Notes: generated from the letters alone by a model not told the origin. 64,000 nucleotides of DNA from Streptomyces sp. Root431 (GCF_001426585.1 NZ_LMEI01000002.1:429-64428), one strand, 5' to 3'; shown: positions 45,025-54,011, counted from the first letter of the stretch. A program made the numbers and translations.

Positions 45025-46464
45025 GTGACCCGGATCGTGATCATCGGTGGCGGACCCGGCGGATACGAGGCGGCCCTGGTGGGCGCCCAACTCGGCGCGG
45101 AGGTGACCGTCGTCGACTGCGACGGCCTCGGCGGCGCGTCCGTCCTGACCGACTGTGTTCCCTCGAAGACGCTCATCGCCACGGCGGAGGTGATGACCAC
45201 CTTCGACTCCTCCTATGAGGAACTCGGCATCATCGTCGCCGACGACACCCCGCACGTGGAGCAGGCCGCCCGCGTCGTCGGCGTCGACCTCGGCAAGGTC
45301 AACCGACGGGTGAAGCGCCTCGCGCTCGCCCAGTCGCACGACATCACCGCCTCCGTCACCCGGGCGGGCGCCCGCGTGCTGCGCGGCCGCGGCCGGCTCT
45401 CCGGCCGGCAGTCCATGGACGGTTCCCGCCAGGTGATCGTCACCGCCGCCGACGGCACGGAGGAGACGCTCACCGCGGACGCCGTGCTCATCGCGACCGG
45501 CGGCCACCCGCGCGAGGTCCCGGACGCCAAGCCGGACGGCGAGCGCATCCTCAACTGGACGCAGGTCTACGACCTCAAGGAGCTTCCCGAGGAGCTCATC
45601 GTGGTCGGTTCCGGCGTCACCGGCGCCGAGTTCGCCGGCGCGTACCAGGCGCTCGGCTCCCGCGTCACCCTCGTCTCCTCCCGCGACCGCGTGCTGCCGG
45701 GCGAGGACCCGGACGCCGCCGCCGTCCTGGAGGACGTCTTCCGCCGCCGCGGCATGAACGTCATGGCCCGCTCCCGCGCCGAGTCCGCCAAGCGGGTCGG
45801 CGACCGGGTCGAGGTCACCCTCGCGGACGGCCGCGTCATCTCCGGCACCCACTGCCTCATGGCCGTCGGCGCGATCCCGAACTCGGCCGGAATGGGACTG
45901 GAGGAGGCCGGCGTCAAGCTGAAGGACTCCGGTCACATCTGGACCGACAAGGTCTCCCGTACGAGCGCCCCCGGCGTCTACGCGGCCGGCGACGTCACCG
46001 GCGTCTTCGCGCTCGCCTCCGTCGCCGCCATGCAGGGCCGCATCGCGATGTACCACTTCCTCGGCGACGCGGTGGCCCCGCTCAACCTGAAGACGGTCTC
46101 CTCCAACGTCTTCACGGACCCCGAGATCGCCACCGTCGGCTACACGCAGGCCGACGTGGACGCGGGCAAGATCGACGCCAAGGTCGTCAAGCTGCCGCTG
46201 CTCCGCAACCCCCGCGCGAAGATGCAGGGCATCCGGGACGGCTTCGTCAAGATCTTCTGCCGCCCCGGCACGGGCATCGTGGTCGGCGGCTGCATCGTCG
46301 CCCCGAAGGCGAGCGAACTCATTCACCCGATCTCGATCGCGGTCGACAACAATCTGACCGTCGAACAGATCGCAAATGCTTTCACCGTGTACCCCTCCCT
46401 GTCGGGCTCGATCGCGGAAGTGGCACGGCAGTTGCACACCCGAAAGTCGGCGGGCGAGGCGTAA
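45025..46464 (+). CDS. lpdA: LpdA-type NAD(P)H flavoprotein (lipoamide dehydrogenase homologue lacking the redox disulfide)
   Basis: 479 residues in the flavoprotein disulfide reductase family: FAD-binding RIVIIGGGPGGYEAALVGAQ, NAD-binding IVVGSGVTGAEFAGAYQALG, GVYAAGDVTGVFALASVAAM and the C-terminal dimerisation domain. True lipoamide dehydrogenases have GGTCLNxGCIPSK; here the segment is GGASVLTDCVPSK, with the first Cys replaced by Ser. The usual C-terminal His in HPT is Tyr (FTVYPSLSGS). M. tuberculosis LpdA (Rv3303c) has the same losses and acts as an NAD(P)H:quinone reductase. I therefore expect a quinone or small-molecule reductase, not a pyruvate dehydrogenase subunit. The promoter contains duplicated 26-base elements. 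Confidence 0.88.
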   Translation: MTRIVIIGGGPGGYEAALVGAQLGAEVTVVDCDGLGGASVLTDCVPSKTLIATAEVMTTFDSSYEELGIIVADDTPHVEQAARVVGVDLGKVNRRVKRLALAQSHDITASVTRAGARVLRGRGRLSGRQSMDGSRQVIVTAADGTEETLTADAVLIATGGHPREVPDAKPDGERILNWTQVYDLKELPEELIVVGSGVTGAEFAGAYQALGSRVTLVSSRDRVLPGEDPDAAAVLEDVFRRRGMNVMARSRAESAKRVGDRVEVTLADGRVISGTHCLMAVGAIPNSAGMGLEEAGVKLKDSGHIWTDKVSRTSAPGVYAAGDVTGVFALASVAAMQGRIAMYHFLGDAVAPLNLKTVSSNVFTDPEIATVGYTQADVDAGKIDAKVVKLPLLRNPRAKMQGIRDGFVKIFCRPGTGIVVGGCIVAPKASELIHPISIAVDNNLTVEQIANAFTVYPSLSGSIAEVARQLHTRKSAGEA

Positions 46465-46562
46465 CGCCCGGGCCGGGGACGGCTCCTGCCTGCGGGAACG
46501 GTTCGCCGACTCGGACAACCCCCGGCAAGGCGGGGCATAGCCCTGGCGCGCGACGGATCAAT

Positions 46563-46596
46563 GACGGGGTCTCCCATACCACTTGGGGACCCCGTC
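46563..46596 (+). terminator. Intrinsic terminator after the lpdA-like gene
   Basis: GACGGGGTC-TCCC (46563-46575) pairs with GGGGACCCCGTC (46585-46596) with one bulged base. It lies about 100 bases past the stop at 46464; the stretch before it holds nothing recognisable. Confidence 0.75.
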
Positions 46597-46628
46597 TGTG
46601 CGCATCTTCTGCAATTCGGCGCATAGTG

Positions 46629-46665
46629 CTGAAAACTATCGCCCGGTCACGTTACTGTCAGTTTC
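46629..46665 (+). promoter_or_regulatory. Promoter of the DeoR-family gene, probably leaderless
   Basis: CTGAAA (46629-46634) and TACTGT (46653-46658) are 18 bases apart. Seven bases after the -10 comes the GTG start at 46666. There is no copy of the nucleoside palindrome in this promoter. Confidence 0.55.
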
Positions 46666-47628
46666 GTGTTCGCTGCAGAACGTCGCCAGTTGATCCTCGA
46701 AATGGTGCGAGCCAATGGGGCCGTGTCGCTCCGCGAGCTCGCACGCGTCGTCCAGACCTCGGAGGTGACCGTACGGAGGGACGTACGGGCACTCGAGGCA
46801 GAAGGACTCCTCGACCGCCGTCACGGCGGTGCGGTGTTGCCGGGCGGATTCACGCGAGAATCCGGCTTCCCGCAGAAATCCCATCTCGCCACCGCGGAGA
46901 AGACGGCCATCGCCGACGTCGCGGCGAGCCTCGTCGAAGAGGGTGAGGCCATCGTCGTCGGTGCCGGGACGACCACGCAGGAGCTGGCCCGCCGGCTCGC
47001 CCGCGTGCCCGGTCTGACCGTCGTCACCAACTCCCTGCTCGTCGCCCAGGCCCTCGCCCACGCCAACCGGGTCGAGGTCGTCATGACCGGCGGCACCCTG
47101 CGCGGCTCCAACTACGCCCTCGTGGGCAGTGGGGCCGAGCAGTCGCTCCAGGGGCTGCGGGTCTCCCGGGCCTTCCTCTCCGGGAGCGGGCTCACGGCCG
47201 AGCGCGGGCTCTCCACGTCCAACATGCTCTCCGCGAGCGTGGACCGGGCCCTGGTGCAGGCGGCGGCGGAGGTCGTGGTCCTCGCCGACCACACCAAGCT
47301 CGGCGCCGACACCATGTTCCAGACGGTGCCGACGGACGTCATCACCCGGCTGGTGACCGACGAGCCGCCGGCCCACGACGAGCGGGCCGCCTCCGAGCTC
47401 CAGGCCCTCGCCGACCAGGGCGTGCAGATCGCCGTCGCGGGTACGGGCGCGGGGCCCGGCTCCGTCGGCGGTGAGCAGCACCCCCCGGGCGTCCGGCCCC
47501 GCCGTGACATGCCCCTCCCCGTCCAGCGCGGACGGATGGCGGCCGGTCAGTTCCGGGGGCCCGGCGGGGGGATGGCGGCGGAGACGCTGGAGCGCACGGC
47601 CCGGGTCGCGGACATGCGCCGCCGCTGA
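46666..47628 (+). CDS. DeoR-family transcriptional regulator
   Basis: 320 residues. The N-terminal helix-turn-helix FAAERRQLILEMVRANGAVS / LRELARVVQTSEVTVRRDVR is typical, followed by the DeoRC sugar-phosphate sensor domain: GEAIVVGAGTTTQELARRLA, LTVVTNSLLVAQALA, VVMTGGTLRGSNYALVGSGA, FLSGSGLTAERGLSTSN and VLADHTKLGADTM. Effectors of this family are phosphorylated sugars. A 70-residue Gly/Pro/Arg-rich tail extends beyond the domain. DeoR proteins often control nucleoside genes, so this is a candidate for the CTACGCGCGTAG regulon, but the operator is absent from its own promoter and the link is inference. Confidence 0.9.
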   Translation: MFAAERRQLILEMVRANGAVSLRELARVVQTSEVTVRRDVRALEAEGLLDRRHGGAVLPGGFTRESGFPQKSHLATAEKTAIADVAASLVEEGEAIVVGAGTTTQELARRLARVPGLTVVTNSLLVAQALAHANRVEVVMTGGTLRGSNYALVGSGAEQSLQGLRVSRAFLSGSGLTAERGLSTSNMLSASVDRALVQAAAEVVVLADHTKLGADTMFQTVPTDVITRLVTDEPPAHDERAASELQALADQGVQIAVAGTGAGPGSVGGEQHPPGVRPRRDMPLPVQRGRMAAGQFRGPGGGMAAETLERTARVADMRRR

Positions 47629-47712
47629 GCCGGAGAGCCGGGTAGGCGAGCCGAGTCGTGAGGGGCCCTCCCCCAGGGGTCCCGCGGCCGTGCCCCGTAC
47701 CGTCCCCGTACC

Positions 47713-48258
47713 TCAGCCCTTGAGTCCCCGCAGCGTCAGCGCGAGCAGGCGGTCCGCCAACTCCGCGTCCTCCGGGCACTGTTCCGCCGCCAGCGCGATC
47801 GCGTTGGTGAGCTGCATCAGGTCGCCGATCGACACGTCGGCACGGACCTGCCCCGCCGCCTGGGCGCGCCCGAGCAGCGCCTCGCCCGCGGCGCGCAGCG
47901 GCACGCTGCACGAGGCGAGCGCCGAACTCCGGTCGTACGAGGCGGACATCAGCGCGTGCGCGAGCCCCCGGTACTCGCCCGCGTGGGCGATCAGGGCCCG
48001 CAGCCACTCCACGAGCGCCCGGCACGGCTCGCCGGCCTCGGCCAGCTCGTGCGAGCGGTGCAGGAGCGCCGTCAGGGCCTCCTGGAAGACGGCGTTCAGC
48101 AGATCGGCCCGAGTGGGGAAGTGGCGGTAGAGGGTGCCGATCCCCACGCCCGCGCGGCGGGCGACCTCCTCAAGGGGCGCGTCCGCACCCTGTGCGGCGA
48201 AGGCGGCCCTGGCCTCCGTGAGCAGCCGCTCGTGGTTGCGGCGCGCGTCGGCTCGCAT
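47713..48258 (-). CDS. TetR-family transcriptional regulator
   Basis: 181 residues. The helix-turn-helix region RRNHERLLTEARAAFAAQGA / DAPLEEVARRAGVGIGTLYR / HFPTRADLLNAVF matches TetR proteins. The ligand-binding part is helical and close to the SCO-type regulators with LVEWLRALIAHAGEYRGLAHALM. It is transcribed in the same direction as accA2 and lies just downstream of the accA2 terminator, so it is probably separate from that gene. Target and ligand are unknown. The start ATG is at 48258. Confidence 0.87.
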   Translation of the reverse strand: MRADARRNHERLLTEARAAFAAQGADAPLEEVARRAGVGIGTLYRHFPTRADLLNAVFQEALTALLHRSHELAEAGEPCRALVEWLRALIAHAGEYRGLAHALMSASYDRSSALASCSVPLRAAGEALLGRAQAAGQVRADVSIGDLMQLTNAIALAAEQCPEDAELADRLLALTLRGLKG

Positions 48259-48276
48259 CGGTGAACCCCCTCGGCG

Positions 48277-48310
48277 GAAGGGCCCGCAGGCTGCTGCCTG
48301 CGGGCCCTTC
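48277..48310 (-). terminator. Terminator after the biotin carboxylase gene
   Basis: A perfect 14-base stem GAAGGGCCCGCAGG (48277-48290) with 48297-48310 and a six-base loop, 21 bases past the accA2 stop on the minus strand. Confidence 0.82.
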
Positions 48311-48331
48311 GTACCGTACGTGGTGCTGCGG

Positions 48332-50086
48332 TCAGTCCTTGATGTCGCAGATGGTGGCGCCGGACGTGACCGAGGCGCCGACCTCGGCGCTCAGGCCCTT
48401 GACGGTGCCGGAGCGGTGGGCGTTGAGGGGCTGCTCCATCTTCATGGCCTCCAGGACGACGATGAGGTCGCCCTCCTTGACCTCCTGGCCCTCCTCGACC
48501 GCGACCTTCACGATCGTGCCCTGCATCGGGGAGGCGAGGGTGTCGCCCGAGGCGGTCGGGCCGGACTTCTTCGCCGCCCGGCGCTTCGGCTTGGCACCCG
48601 CCGCGAGCCCGGTGCGGGCCAGCGTCATGCCGAGGGAGGACGGCAGGGAGACCTCGAGGCGCTTGCCGCCGACCTCGACGACGATCGTCTCGCGGCCCGA
48701 CTCGTCCTCGTCCGCGTCGGCACCGGCCGGCGCGAAGGGCTTGATCTCGTTGACGAACTCCGTCTCGATCCACCGGGTGTGGACCCGGAACGGGTCGGCG
48801 GTGAACGCCGGGTCGACGACGACGGCCTGGTGGAACGGAATGGCCGTGGCCATGCCCTCCACCTTGAACTCGGCCAGGGCGCGGGCGGCGCGCTGGAGCG
48901 CCTGCTCGCGGGTCGCGCCGGTGACGATCAGCTTGGCCAGGAGCGAGTCCCAGGCCGGGCCGATCACGGAGCCGGACTCGACGCCCGCGTCCAGGCGGAC
49001 GCCGGGGCCCGAGGGGGCGTCGAAGACGGTGACGGTGCCGGGGGCCGGCAGGAAGCCGCGGCCCGGGTCCTCGCCGTTGATGCGGAACTCGAAGGAGTGA
49101 CCGCGGACCGCCGGGTCGCCGTAACCGAGCTCCTCGCCGTCGGCGATGCGGAACATCTCGCGGACCAGGTCGAGGCCGGTGACCTCTTCGGTGACCGGGT
49201 GTTCGACCTGGAGGCGGGTGTTGACCTCCAGGAAGGAGATCGTGCCGTCCGTGCCGACGAGGAACTCGACCGTGCCGGCGCCGACGTAGCCGGCCTCCTT
49301 CAGGATCGCCTTCGACGCCGCGTACAGCTCGGCGTTCTGCGCCTCCGTCAGGAACGGCGCGGGCGCCTCCTCGACGAGCTTCTGGTGGCGGCGCTGGAGT
49401 GAGCAGTCACGGGTCGAGACGACGACCACGTTGCCGTGGGTGTCGGCGAGGCACTGGGTCTCGACGTGGCGGGGCTTGTCCAGGTAGCGCTCCACGAAGC
49501 ACTCGCCGCGACCGAAGGCCGCGACGGCCTCGCGGACGGCGGAGTCGTACAGCTCGGGGACCTCTTCCAGGGTCCGCGCGACCTTCAGACCGCGACCGCC
49601 GCCACCGAAGGCGGCCTTGATCGCGATGGGCAGCCCGTGCTCCTCCGCGAACGCCACGACCTCGTCCGCACCCGAGACCGGGTCGGGGGTGCCGGCGACC
49701 AGCGGGGCGCCGGCGCGCTGCGCGATGTGACGGGCCGCCACCTTGTCGCCCAGGTCGCGGATCGCCTGCGGCGGCGGGCCGATCCAGATGAGACCCGCGT
49801 CCAGGACGGCCTGCGCGAACTCGGCGTTCTCGGAGAGGAAGCCGTATCCGGGGTGGACGGCGTCCGCATCCGAGTCCTTCGCGGCCTGCAACACCTTGGC
49901 CATGTCCAGATAGCTGGTCGCCGGGGTGTCACCGCCCAGAGCGAACGCCTCGTCAGCCGCCCGGACGTGCAGAGCGTCCCGGTCCGGATCGGCGTACACG
50001 GCCACGCTGCCGATACCCGCGTCCCGGCACGCCCGGGCCACACGGACAGCGATTTCGCCACGGTTGGCGATGAGCACCTTGCGCAC
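48332..50086 (-). CDS. accA2: Acyl-CoA carboxylase alpha subunit: biotin carboxylase and biotin carrier (AccA2 type)
   Basis: 584 residues from GTG 50086, with GGAGGGAG upstream. Biotin carboxylase domain: [57 protein letters not shown] (ATP-grasp glycine loop), [20 protein letters not shown] and [13 protein letters not shown]. The C-terminal 80 residues are the biotinyl domain with [12 protein letters not shown], where the Lys is biotinylated. It makes carboxybiotin for propionyl- or acetyl-CoA carboxylation, feeding methylmalonyl- and malonyl-CoA. The beta and epsilon subunits and the biotin ligase are encoded 4-6 kb away. The frame runs upstream of the start without a stop, but [10 protein letters not shown] marks the true N-terminus. 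Confidence 0.95.
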   Translation of the reverse strand: MRKVLIANRGEIAVRVARACRDAGIGSVAVYADPDRDALHVRAADEAFALGGDTPATSYLDMAKVLQAAKDSDADAVHPGYGFLSENAEFAQAVLDAGLIWIGPPPQAIRDLGDKVAARHIAQRAGAPLVAGTPDPVSGADEVVAFAEEHGLPIAIKAAFGGGGRGLKVARTLEEVPELYDSAVREAVAAFGRGECFVERYLDKPRHVETQCLADTHGNVVVVSTRDCSLQRRHQKLVEEAPAPFLTEAQNAELYAASKAILKEAGYVGAGTVEFLVGTDGTISFLEVNTRLQVEHPVTEEVTGLDLVREMFRIADGEELGYGDPAVRGHSFEFRINGEDPGRGFLPAPGTVTVFDAPSGPGVRLDAGVESGSVIGPAWDSLLAKLIVTGATREQALQRAARALAEFKVEGMATAIPFHQAVVVDPAFTADPFRVHTRWIETEFVNEIKPFAPAGADADEDESGRETIVVEVGGKRLEVSLPSSLGMTLARTGLAAGAKPKRRAAKKSGPTASGDTLASPMQGTIVKVAVEEGQEVKEGDLIVVLEAMKMEQPLNAHRSGTVKGLSAEVGASVTSGATICDIKD

Positions 50087-50450
50087 GATGGCTCCCTCCT
50101 TGAAACAAGCTGAGTTTAGGGACTGCCGACACGGCCTTTCGACCCGTCCCCAGTGGTGAGCTTGCCCACACGGAGCGTGACCCCGGGCCTGCTCGGGTCG
50201 TGAATTCCCTTGTCGCACCACGGTACGCAGGGTTCCTTTACGGCACAGTAGCTCCGAGGTGTGGCGCAGGTCTCTGTTCGTCCGGCCAGTCGCCATTCGG
50301 GTTTCTTTGTCGGGTCTCTACGAATGGCCCGTTGATTCTTTGCCGAGCGACCGGCCGCCGCCGTTCGTGTGCGAACTCTTGTCCGGAGGTTTACCGGCCA
50401 GTAGCCTTCGCGCTGTCGATCGTACTGTCGGTAACAGGCGAATCCAGGGG
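50087..50450. promoter_or_regulatory. Divergent intergenic region between accA2 and a membrane protein gene
   Basis: 364 bases, lower in G+C than the genes, with no credible coding frame. On the plus strand TACTGT (50423-50428) is a possible -10 for the membrane protein gene, 22 bases before its GTG. I could not pick out a convincing accA2 promoter or a biotin-repressor-type operator. Confidence 0.4.
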
Positions 50451-50906
50451 GTGGCCGAGGTGGCCCGCAGACCGATAGCCCTCGTGACGGCGGCGGTGCT
50501 CTTCCTCGAAGCACCCGGCATCGTCGCGATCAACGCAGTCATGGCGGGCTTCGTGGAGGCCCAGTCGATGTCGCTGGACGGCATGGACCCCGACGCCATG
50601 GTCGCCGGCACCTGGGGTCTCGGCATCGGCTCCGGCGTCGCGCTCGTCCTCTGCGGCCTCGTCGCCCTCGTCGCGGGCATCCGCGACCGCCGCCCGGGCC
50701 GCTTGGGCCGGGGGCTGCTCGTCGGCTGCGCGGTCGTGCACGGCATCCTCGGCGCGGTCGCCGTCGGCCTGCTCGGCTGGCCCTCGTTCGCCTTCCTGAT
50801 GACCGTGGTCGGACTCGTCGTCCTCACCCTGGTGGCGTACGGGAAAGAGGCCGACGTCCCCGAGAAGGGGACCGACGCCCCCGAGGAGGCGCCGGCCGCC
50901 GCCTGA
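50451..50906 (+). CDS. Small membrane protein, four predicted segments, unknown function
   Basis: 151 residues from GTG 50451 (CAGGGG just upstream). Hydrophobic segments: IALVTAAVLFLEAPGIVAIN, GLGIGSGVALVLCGLVALVAG, LLVGCAVVHGILGAVAVGLLG and FAFLMTVVGLVVLTLVAYG. The C-terminus is acidic (EKGTDAPEEAP). The frame is open further upstream, but that part is basic, lacks normal codon bias and would cross the promoter region. No family is recognised. It is divergent from accA2 and convergent with the Maf gene. Confidence 0.7.
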   Translation: MAEVARRPIALVTAAVLFLEAPGIVAINAVMAGFVEAQSMSLDGMDPDAMVAGTWGLGIGSGVALVLCGLVALVAGIRDRRPGRLGRGLLVGCAVVHGILGAVAVGLLGWPSFAFLMTVVGLVVLTLVAYGKEADVPEKGTDAPEEAPAAA

Positions 50907-50931
50907 GCGATCAGGCCGCCCGTCGGGCGTG

Positions 50932-51537
50932 TCAGGCCCAGAGGTCCGTGATCTCGACGTCCAGCTTCCTGAGCAGCGTGCGCAGCAGCGGCAGCGACAG
51001 GCCGATCACATTGCCCGGGTCCCCGTCGATGCCGTCGATGAAGGGCGCCGAGCGCCCGTCCAGGGTGAACGCGCCCGCCACGTGCAGCGGTTCGCCGCTC
51101 GCCACGTACGCGGCGATCTCCGCGTCCGTCGGCTCGCCGAAGCGGACCACGGTGGAGGCCGTCGCCGACTCGTACCGCTTCGCGGCCGTGTCGTACACGC
51201 AGTGGCCGGTCTGGAGGATGCCGACCCGGCCGCGCATCGCCTTCCAGCGCGCGGTGGCCTCCTCGGCGTCGGCCGGCTTGCCGAGGGCCTGCTTGTCGAG
51301 CTCCAGGACCGAGTCGCAGCCGATGACGAGCGCGCCGAACGCCTCCGGCCTGGCGGCCACATGGGCGGCCTTGGCCTCCGCGAGGGCGAGCGCGAGCTCC
51401 GCCGGGGTCGGGGCGTGGACCTTGTCCTCGTCGACGCCGCTCACGATCACCTCGGGCGCGAGCCCGGCCTGACGGAGCAGCCCGAGCCGGGCGGGGGAGG
51501 CGGAGGCGAGGACGACACGGCGCGGGTCAGCAGTCAT
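50932..51537 (-). CDS. maf: Maf-family nucleoside triphosphate pyrophosphatase
   Basis: 201 residues. It hydrolyses non-canonical or modified nucleotides (dTTP/UTP or 5-methyl-UTP classes) to monophosphates, and overproduction blocks septation in other bacteria. Motifs: [20 protein letters not shown] (substrate loop), [20 protein letters not shown] (catalytic Asp), [19 protein letters not shown] and [33 protein letters not shown]-type spacing near the C-terminus is present ([19 protein letters not shown]). The length is normal. It sits between accA2 and the other carboxylase subunits without overlapping them, a common order in Streptomyces. Confidence 0.92.
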   Translation of the reverse strand: MTADPRRVVLASASPARLGLLRQAGLAPEVIVSGVDEDKVHAPTPAELALALAEAKAAHVAARPEAFGALVIGCDSVLELDKQALGKPADAEEATARWKAMRGRVGILQTGHCVYDTAAKRYESATASTVVRFGEPTDAEIAAYVASGEPLHVAGAFTLDGRSAPFIDGIDGDPGNVIGLSLPLLRTLLRKLDVEITDLWA

Positions 51538-51595
51538 GGGGCCAGCGTAGTCAGTGCCGTGCCCCCGGAGTTCCCAAGCCGTGTCCGGACACGGC

Positions 51596-51724
51596 TCAGC
51601 GCGCGTTGACCACGATCATCTCCACCACCATCGCCAGCGCGAGGATCACACCGGCGCGGCGGAGCATCGCCTGCATCTCGCGCATGAACCTCGGCGGCTC
51701 GTTCTTCGGGTCGGACCACAGCAT
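51596..51724 (-). CDS. 42-residue single-span membrane protein (MmpB-like)
   Basis: A short frame from ATG 51724 to TGA 51596. The sequence starts [20 protein letters not shown], continues [20 protein letters not shown] and ends in Ala-Arg: a cytoplasmic segment followed by one hydrophobic helix. The MLWSDP..NEPP start and 42-residue length are what I remember of small proteins annotated as morphogenic membrane protein MmpB in Streptomyces; that identification is from memory and was not checked. It lies between maf and the TetR gene, in the carboxylase region. Function is unproven. Confidence 0.65.
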   Translation of the reverse strand: MLWSDPKNEPPRFMREMQAMLRRAGVILALAMVVEMIVVNAR

Positions 51725-51816
51725 GCTCCGATCCTGCGGCCGGCGGGCGCGGGGCGCCTGAGTACGGATACTCAAGCGTCCCCGTACCGAAGGACTATTC
51801 GCGCTGCCCGAGCCCC

Positions 51817-52452
51817 CTAGGGGGTGGGGAAGACCCCGGCGCGCGCGGCCGCGAGCGCCGCCGCCGCGGCCCGTTCGGCGACGTCCGCGGTGAGCTCCTC
51901 GTGGGTGACGGCGAAGCGGTAGTAGAGCGGCGCGGAGACGGCGCGGAGCAGCTCCACCGGGTCCGTGCCCTCGGGGATCTCGCCGCGGGCCACGCCCCGG
52001 GTGACGACCGGGGCCCATTCGGCGAGCCGGGTGCGGTAGAAGCCGGCGAGCGCGCGGGCGCACTCCTCGTCGCAGGCCGCCGCGGCGATGACCGCGTGGA
52101 AGACGGCGCCCATCCGGGGGTCGGTGAGGGTGTCCCGTACGAGCTCGGCGTTGGCCCGCAGGTCGCCCGCGAGGCCGCCGGTGTCGGCGGCGGGCAGGGA
52201 CTGCTCCGCCATGTCGTGCAGGAGGTCGGTGACGAGGCCGACGGGAGAGCCCCAGCGGCGGTAGACGGTGGTCTTGCCGACGCCCGCGCTCGCGGCGATC
52301 CGGTCCATGTTCAGGGCGTGGAAGCCGCTGTCCGCGAGGGCGTCCCGGGTGGCGTCGAGGACGGCCCCGCGGACCTTCGCGGTGCGGCCGCCGGGGCGGA
52401 GGGTGCCGGGCGAGGCCGGTCGGCTCTCACTCAAATGGGTCTCCTGTTCCAT
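51817..52452 (-). CDS. TetR-family repressor, probable regulator of the divergent MFS exporter
   Basis: 211 residues from ATG 52452; an upstream frame extension to 52485 would cover part of the operator region. The helix-turn-helix is GAVLDATRDALADSGFHALN / MDRIAASAGVGKTTVYRRWG / SPVGLVTDLLHDM. The C-terminal half is helical and typical of TetR_C_11-like ligand domains. The MFS exporter gene starts 72 bases away on the other strand, and three copies of the half-site CCATTAAG lie in between. This suggests classic autoregulated control of an efflux pump by its substrate. Confidence 0.88.
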   Translation of the reverse strand: MEQETHLSESRPASPGTLRPGGRTAKVRGAVLDATRDALADSGFHALNMDRIAASAGVGKTTVYRRWGSPVGLVTDLLHDMAEQSLPAADTGGLAGDLRANAELVRDTLTDPRMGAVFHAVIAAAACDEECARALAGFYRTRLAEWAPVVTRGVARGEIPEGTDPVELLRAVSAPLYYRFAVTHEELTADVAERAAAAALAAARAGVFPTP

Positions 52453-52511
52453 TAAGACCTTCGACTCTGCTACGGTACGGGACATCTTAACGGAACTTGC
52501 TTCCCATTAAG
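52449..52511. promoter_or_regulatory. Shared TetR/MFS control region with three CCATTAAG half-sites
   Basis: CCATTAAG at 52449-52456 and again at 52504-52511, with the inverted near-copy CTTAACGG at 52486-52493. The first copy overlaps the TetR start codon and the last is twelve bases before the MFS ATG, so occupation would block both genes. Confidence 0.55.
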
Positions 52512-52523
52512 GAGCCGTTCGTC

Positions 52524-53918
52524 ATGGCCACGCTGGATCTCCCCACCACCACCCCCCTCCGCCCCGACCGCATGACCGGCCGGATGCGGCTCGTCCTCGT
52601 CGTCCTCCTCCTCGCCCAATTCATGCTCGCCGTCGACTTCTCGATCCTGAACGTCGCGCTCCCCGTGATCGGCCAGGGACTCGGCTTCACCCTCGGCGGC
52701 CTCCAGTGGATCGCCACCGCCTTCGCCCTCGCCGCCGCCGGCTTCACCCTCCTCTTCGGGCGCGTCGCCGACCTCGTCGGCCGCCGCCGCCTCTTCCTCG
52801 GCGGCATGGCCCTCCTCGGCGTGTCGTCCCTCGCCGGCGGACTCGCCACCGGCCCCGAGATGCTGATGGCCGCCCGGGTCGCCCAGGGCCTCGCCACCGC
52901 CGCCGTCACCCCCGCAGGGCTCTCCCTGCTCACCGCCTCCTTCCCGGAGGGCCCCCTGCGCGCCAAGGCGCTCGGACTCAACGGCGCCCTCATGTCCGCG
53001 GGCTTCACCACCGGCGCGATCCTCGGCGGAGTCCTCACCGACCTGCTCTCCTGGCGCTGGGCGTTCTTCATCAACGTGCCCGTGGCCCTCGCCGTCCTCC
53101 TCGTCGCCCCCGCCGTCCTGAGCGAGAGCCGCCCGCCCGTCCGCCCCCGCCTCGACGTCCCCGGCGCGATCACCGTCACCGGCGGCCTCCTCGCCCTCGT
53201 CTACGGCCTCACCGTCGCCGGCGAACACGGCTGGACCGACCCCACCGCGCTCACCGCCCTCGCCGCGGGCGCCGCGCTCCTCGTCGCCTTCGTGCTCGTC
53301 GAACGCCGGGCCGCCTCACCCCTCGTCCCCGTCCACGTCCTGAAGCGCCCCACCGTCGTCTGGGGCAACCTCGCCGGGCTCGTCGCCTTCGTCACCGAGA
53401 CCTCGCTGGTCTTCCTCATGACCCTCTACCTCCAGGACGTCCTCGGCTTCTCGCCCCTCGCCGCCGGACTCGCCTTCGGCGTCCTCGGCGCCGGCACGGT
53501 CCTCGGCGGCGTCCTCGCCTCCCGCTTCATCGGCCGCTTCGGCGCCCGCTCCGCACTCGTCACCGGCGGACTCCTCCAGGCCGCCGCCACCCTCTCCCTG
53601 TACGGGCTGGGCGACGACCGCGGCAGCCTCGCGCTGCTGCTCGCCGCGACCTTCGCCGGCGGCGTCGGCAACATGCTCGCGATCGTCGGCTTCATGGTCA
53701 CCGCCACCTCGGGGCTCCCCGACGGCGAGCAGGGCATGGCGACCGGACTCGCGACCATGACCCAGCAGGTCGGCATCACCATGGGCACGCCGATCATGAG
53801 CGCCGTCGTCGTCACCGCGCCCGTGCTCCTCGACGGCATCGGCCTCGCGGTCCTCGTCAACGCCGCGATCGTCGCCGCCGGAGCCGTACTCGCCGGCGTC
53901 TTCCTCGGCCGCAGGTGA
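52524..53918 (+). CDS. MFS multidrug exporter, DHA2 (14-segment, EmrB/QacA) family
   Basis: 464 residues from ATG 52524 (AAGGAG upstream). The DHA2 pattern is visible: MLAVDFSILNVALPVIGQGL in helix 1, ATAFALAAAGFTLLFGRVADLVGRRRLF (motif A), GLATAAVTPAGLSLLTASFP, GFTTGAILGGVLTDLLSWRWAFFINVPVAL cut by charged residues (motif C), and a second half with LYLQDVLGFSPLAAGLAFG. Drugs are exported against protons. It is divergent from and probably repressed by the TetR protein. Four degenerate repeats and a terminator follow. Confidence 0.9.
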   Translation: MATLDLPTTTPLRPDRMTGRMRLVLVVLLLAQFMLAVDFSILNVALPVIGQGLGFTLGGLQWIATAFALAAAGFTLLFGRVADLVGRRRLFLGGMALLGVSSLAGGLATGPEMLMAARVAQGLATAAVTPAGLSLLTASFPEGPLRAKALGLNGALMSAGFTTGAILGGVLTDLLSWRWAFFINVPVALAVLLVAPAVLSESRPPVRPRLDVPGAITVTGGLLALVYGLTVAGEHGWTDPTALTALAAGAALLVAFVLVERRAASPLVPVHVLKRPTVVWGNLAGLVAFVTETSLVFLMTLYLQDVLGFSPLAAGLAFGVLGAGTVLGGVLASRFIGRFGARSALVTGGLLQAAATLSLYGLGDDRGSLALLLAATFAGGVGNMLAIVGFMVTATSGLPDGEQGMATGLATMTQQVGITMGTPIMSAVVVTAPVLLDGIGLAVLVNAAIVAAGAVLAGVFLGRR

Positions 53919-54010
53919 CGCCGTACGGCATCAGGGCACGTACGACACCAGGGCACGGAAGAGCCGTACGGCACCAGGGCAAGGGAAGCCGTACGACACC
54001 AGGGCACGGA
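53919..54010 (+). repeat. Four degenerate tandem repeats after the MFS gene
   Basis: Units of 20 to 30 bases share GCCGTACGGCACCAGGGCA or a variant (GCATCAGGGCA, GACACCAGGGCA) with CACGGAAGA between them. They run from the MFS stop to the terminator and contain the palindrome CCGTACGG. No coding function is apparent. Confidence 0.6.
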
Positions 54011-54011
54011 A

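Noticed and set aside
44092..46518. An 808-codon minus-strand frame opposite the lpdA-like gene and through the cyclotransferase gene
   Set aside because: The encoded protein is Arg/Gly/Asp-rich noise; the plus-strand lpdA-like gene and the minus-strand gene at 44361-44798 explain the region.
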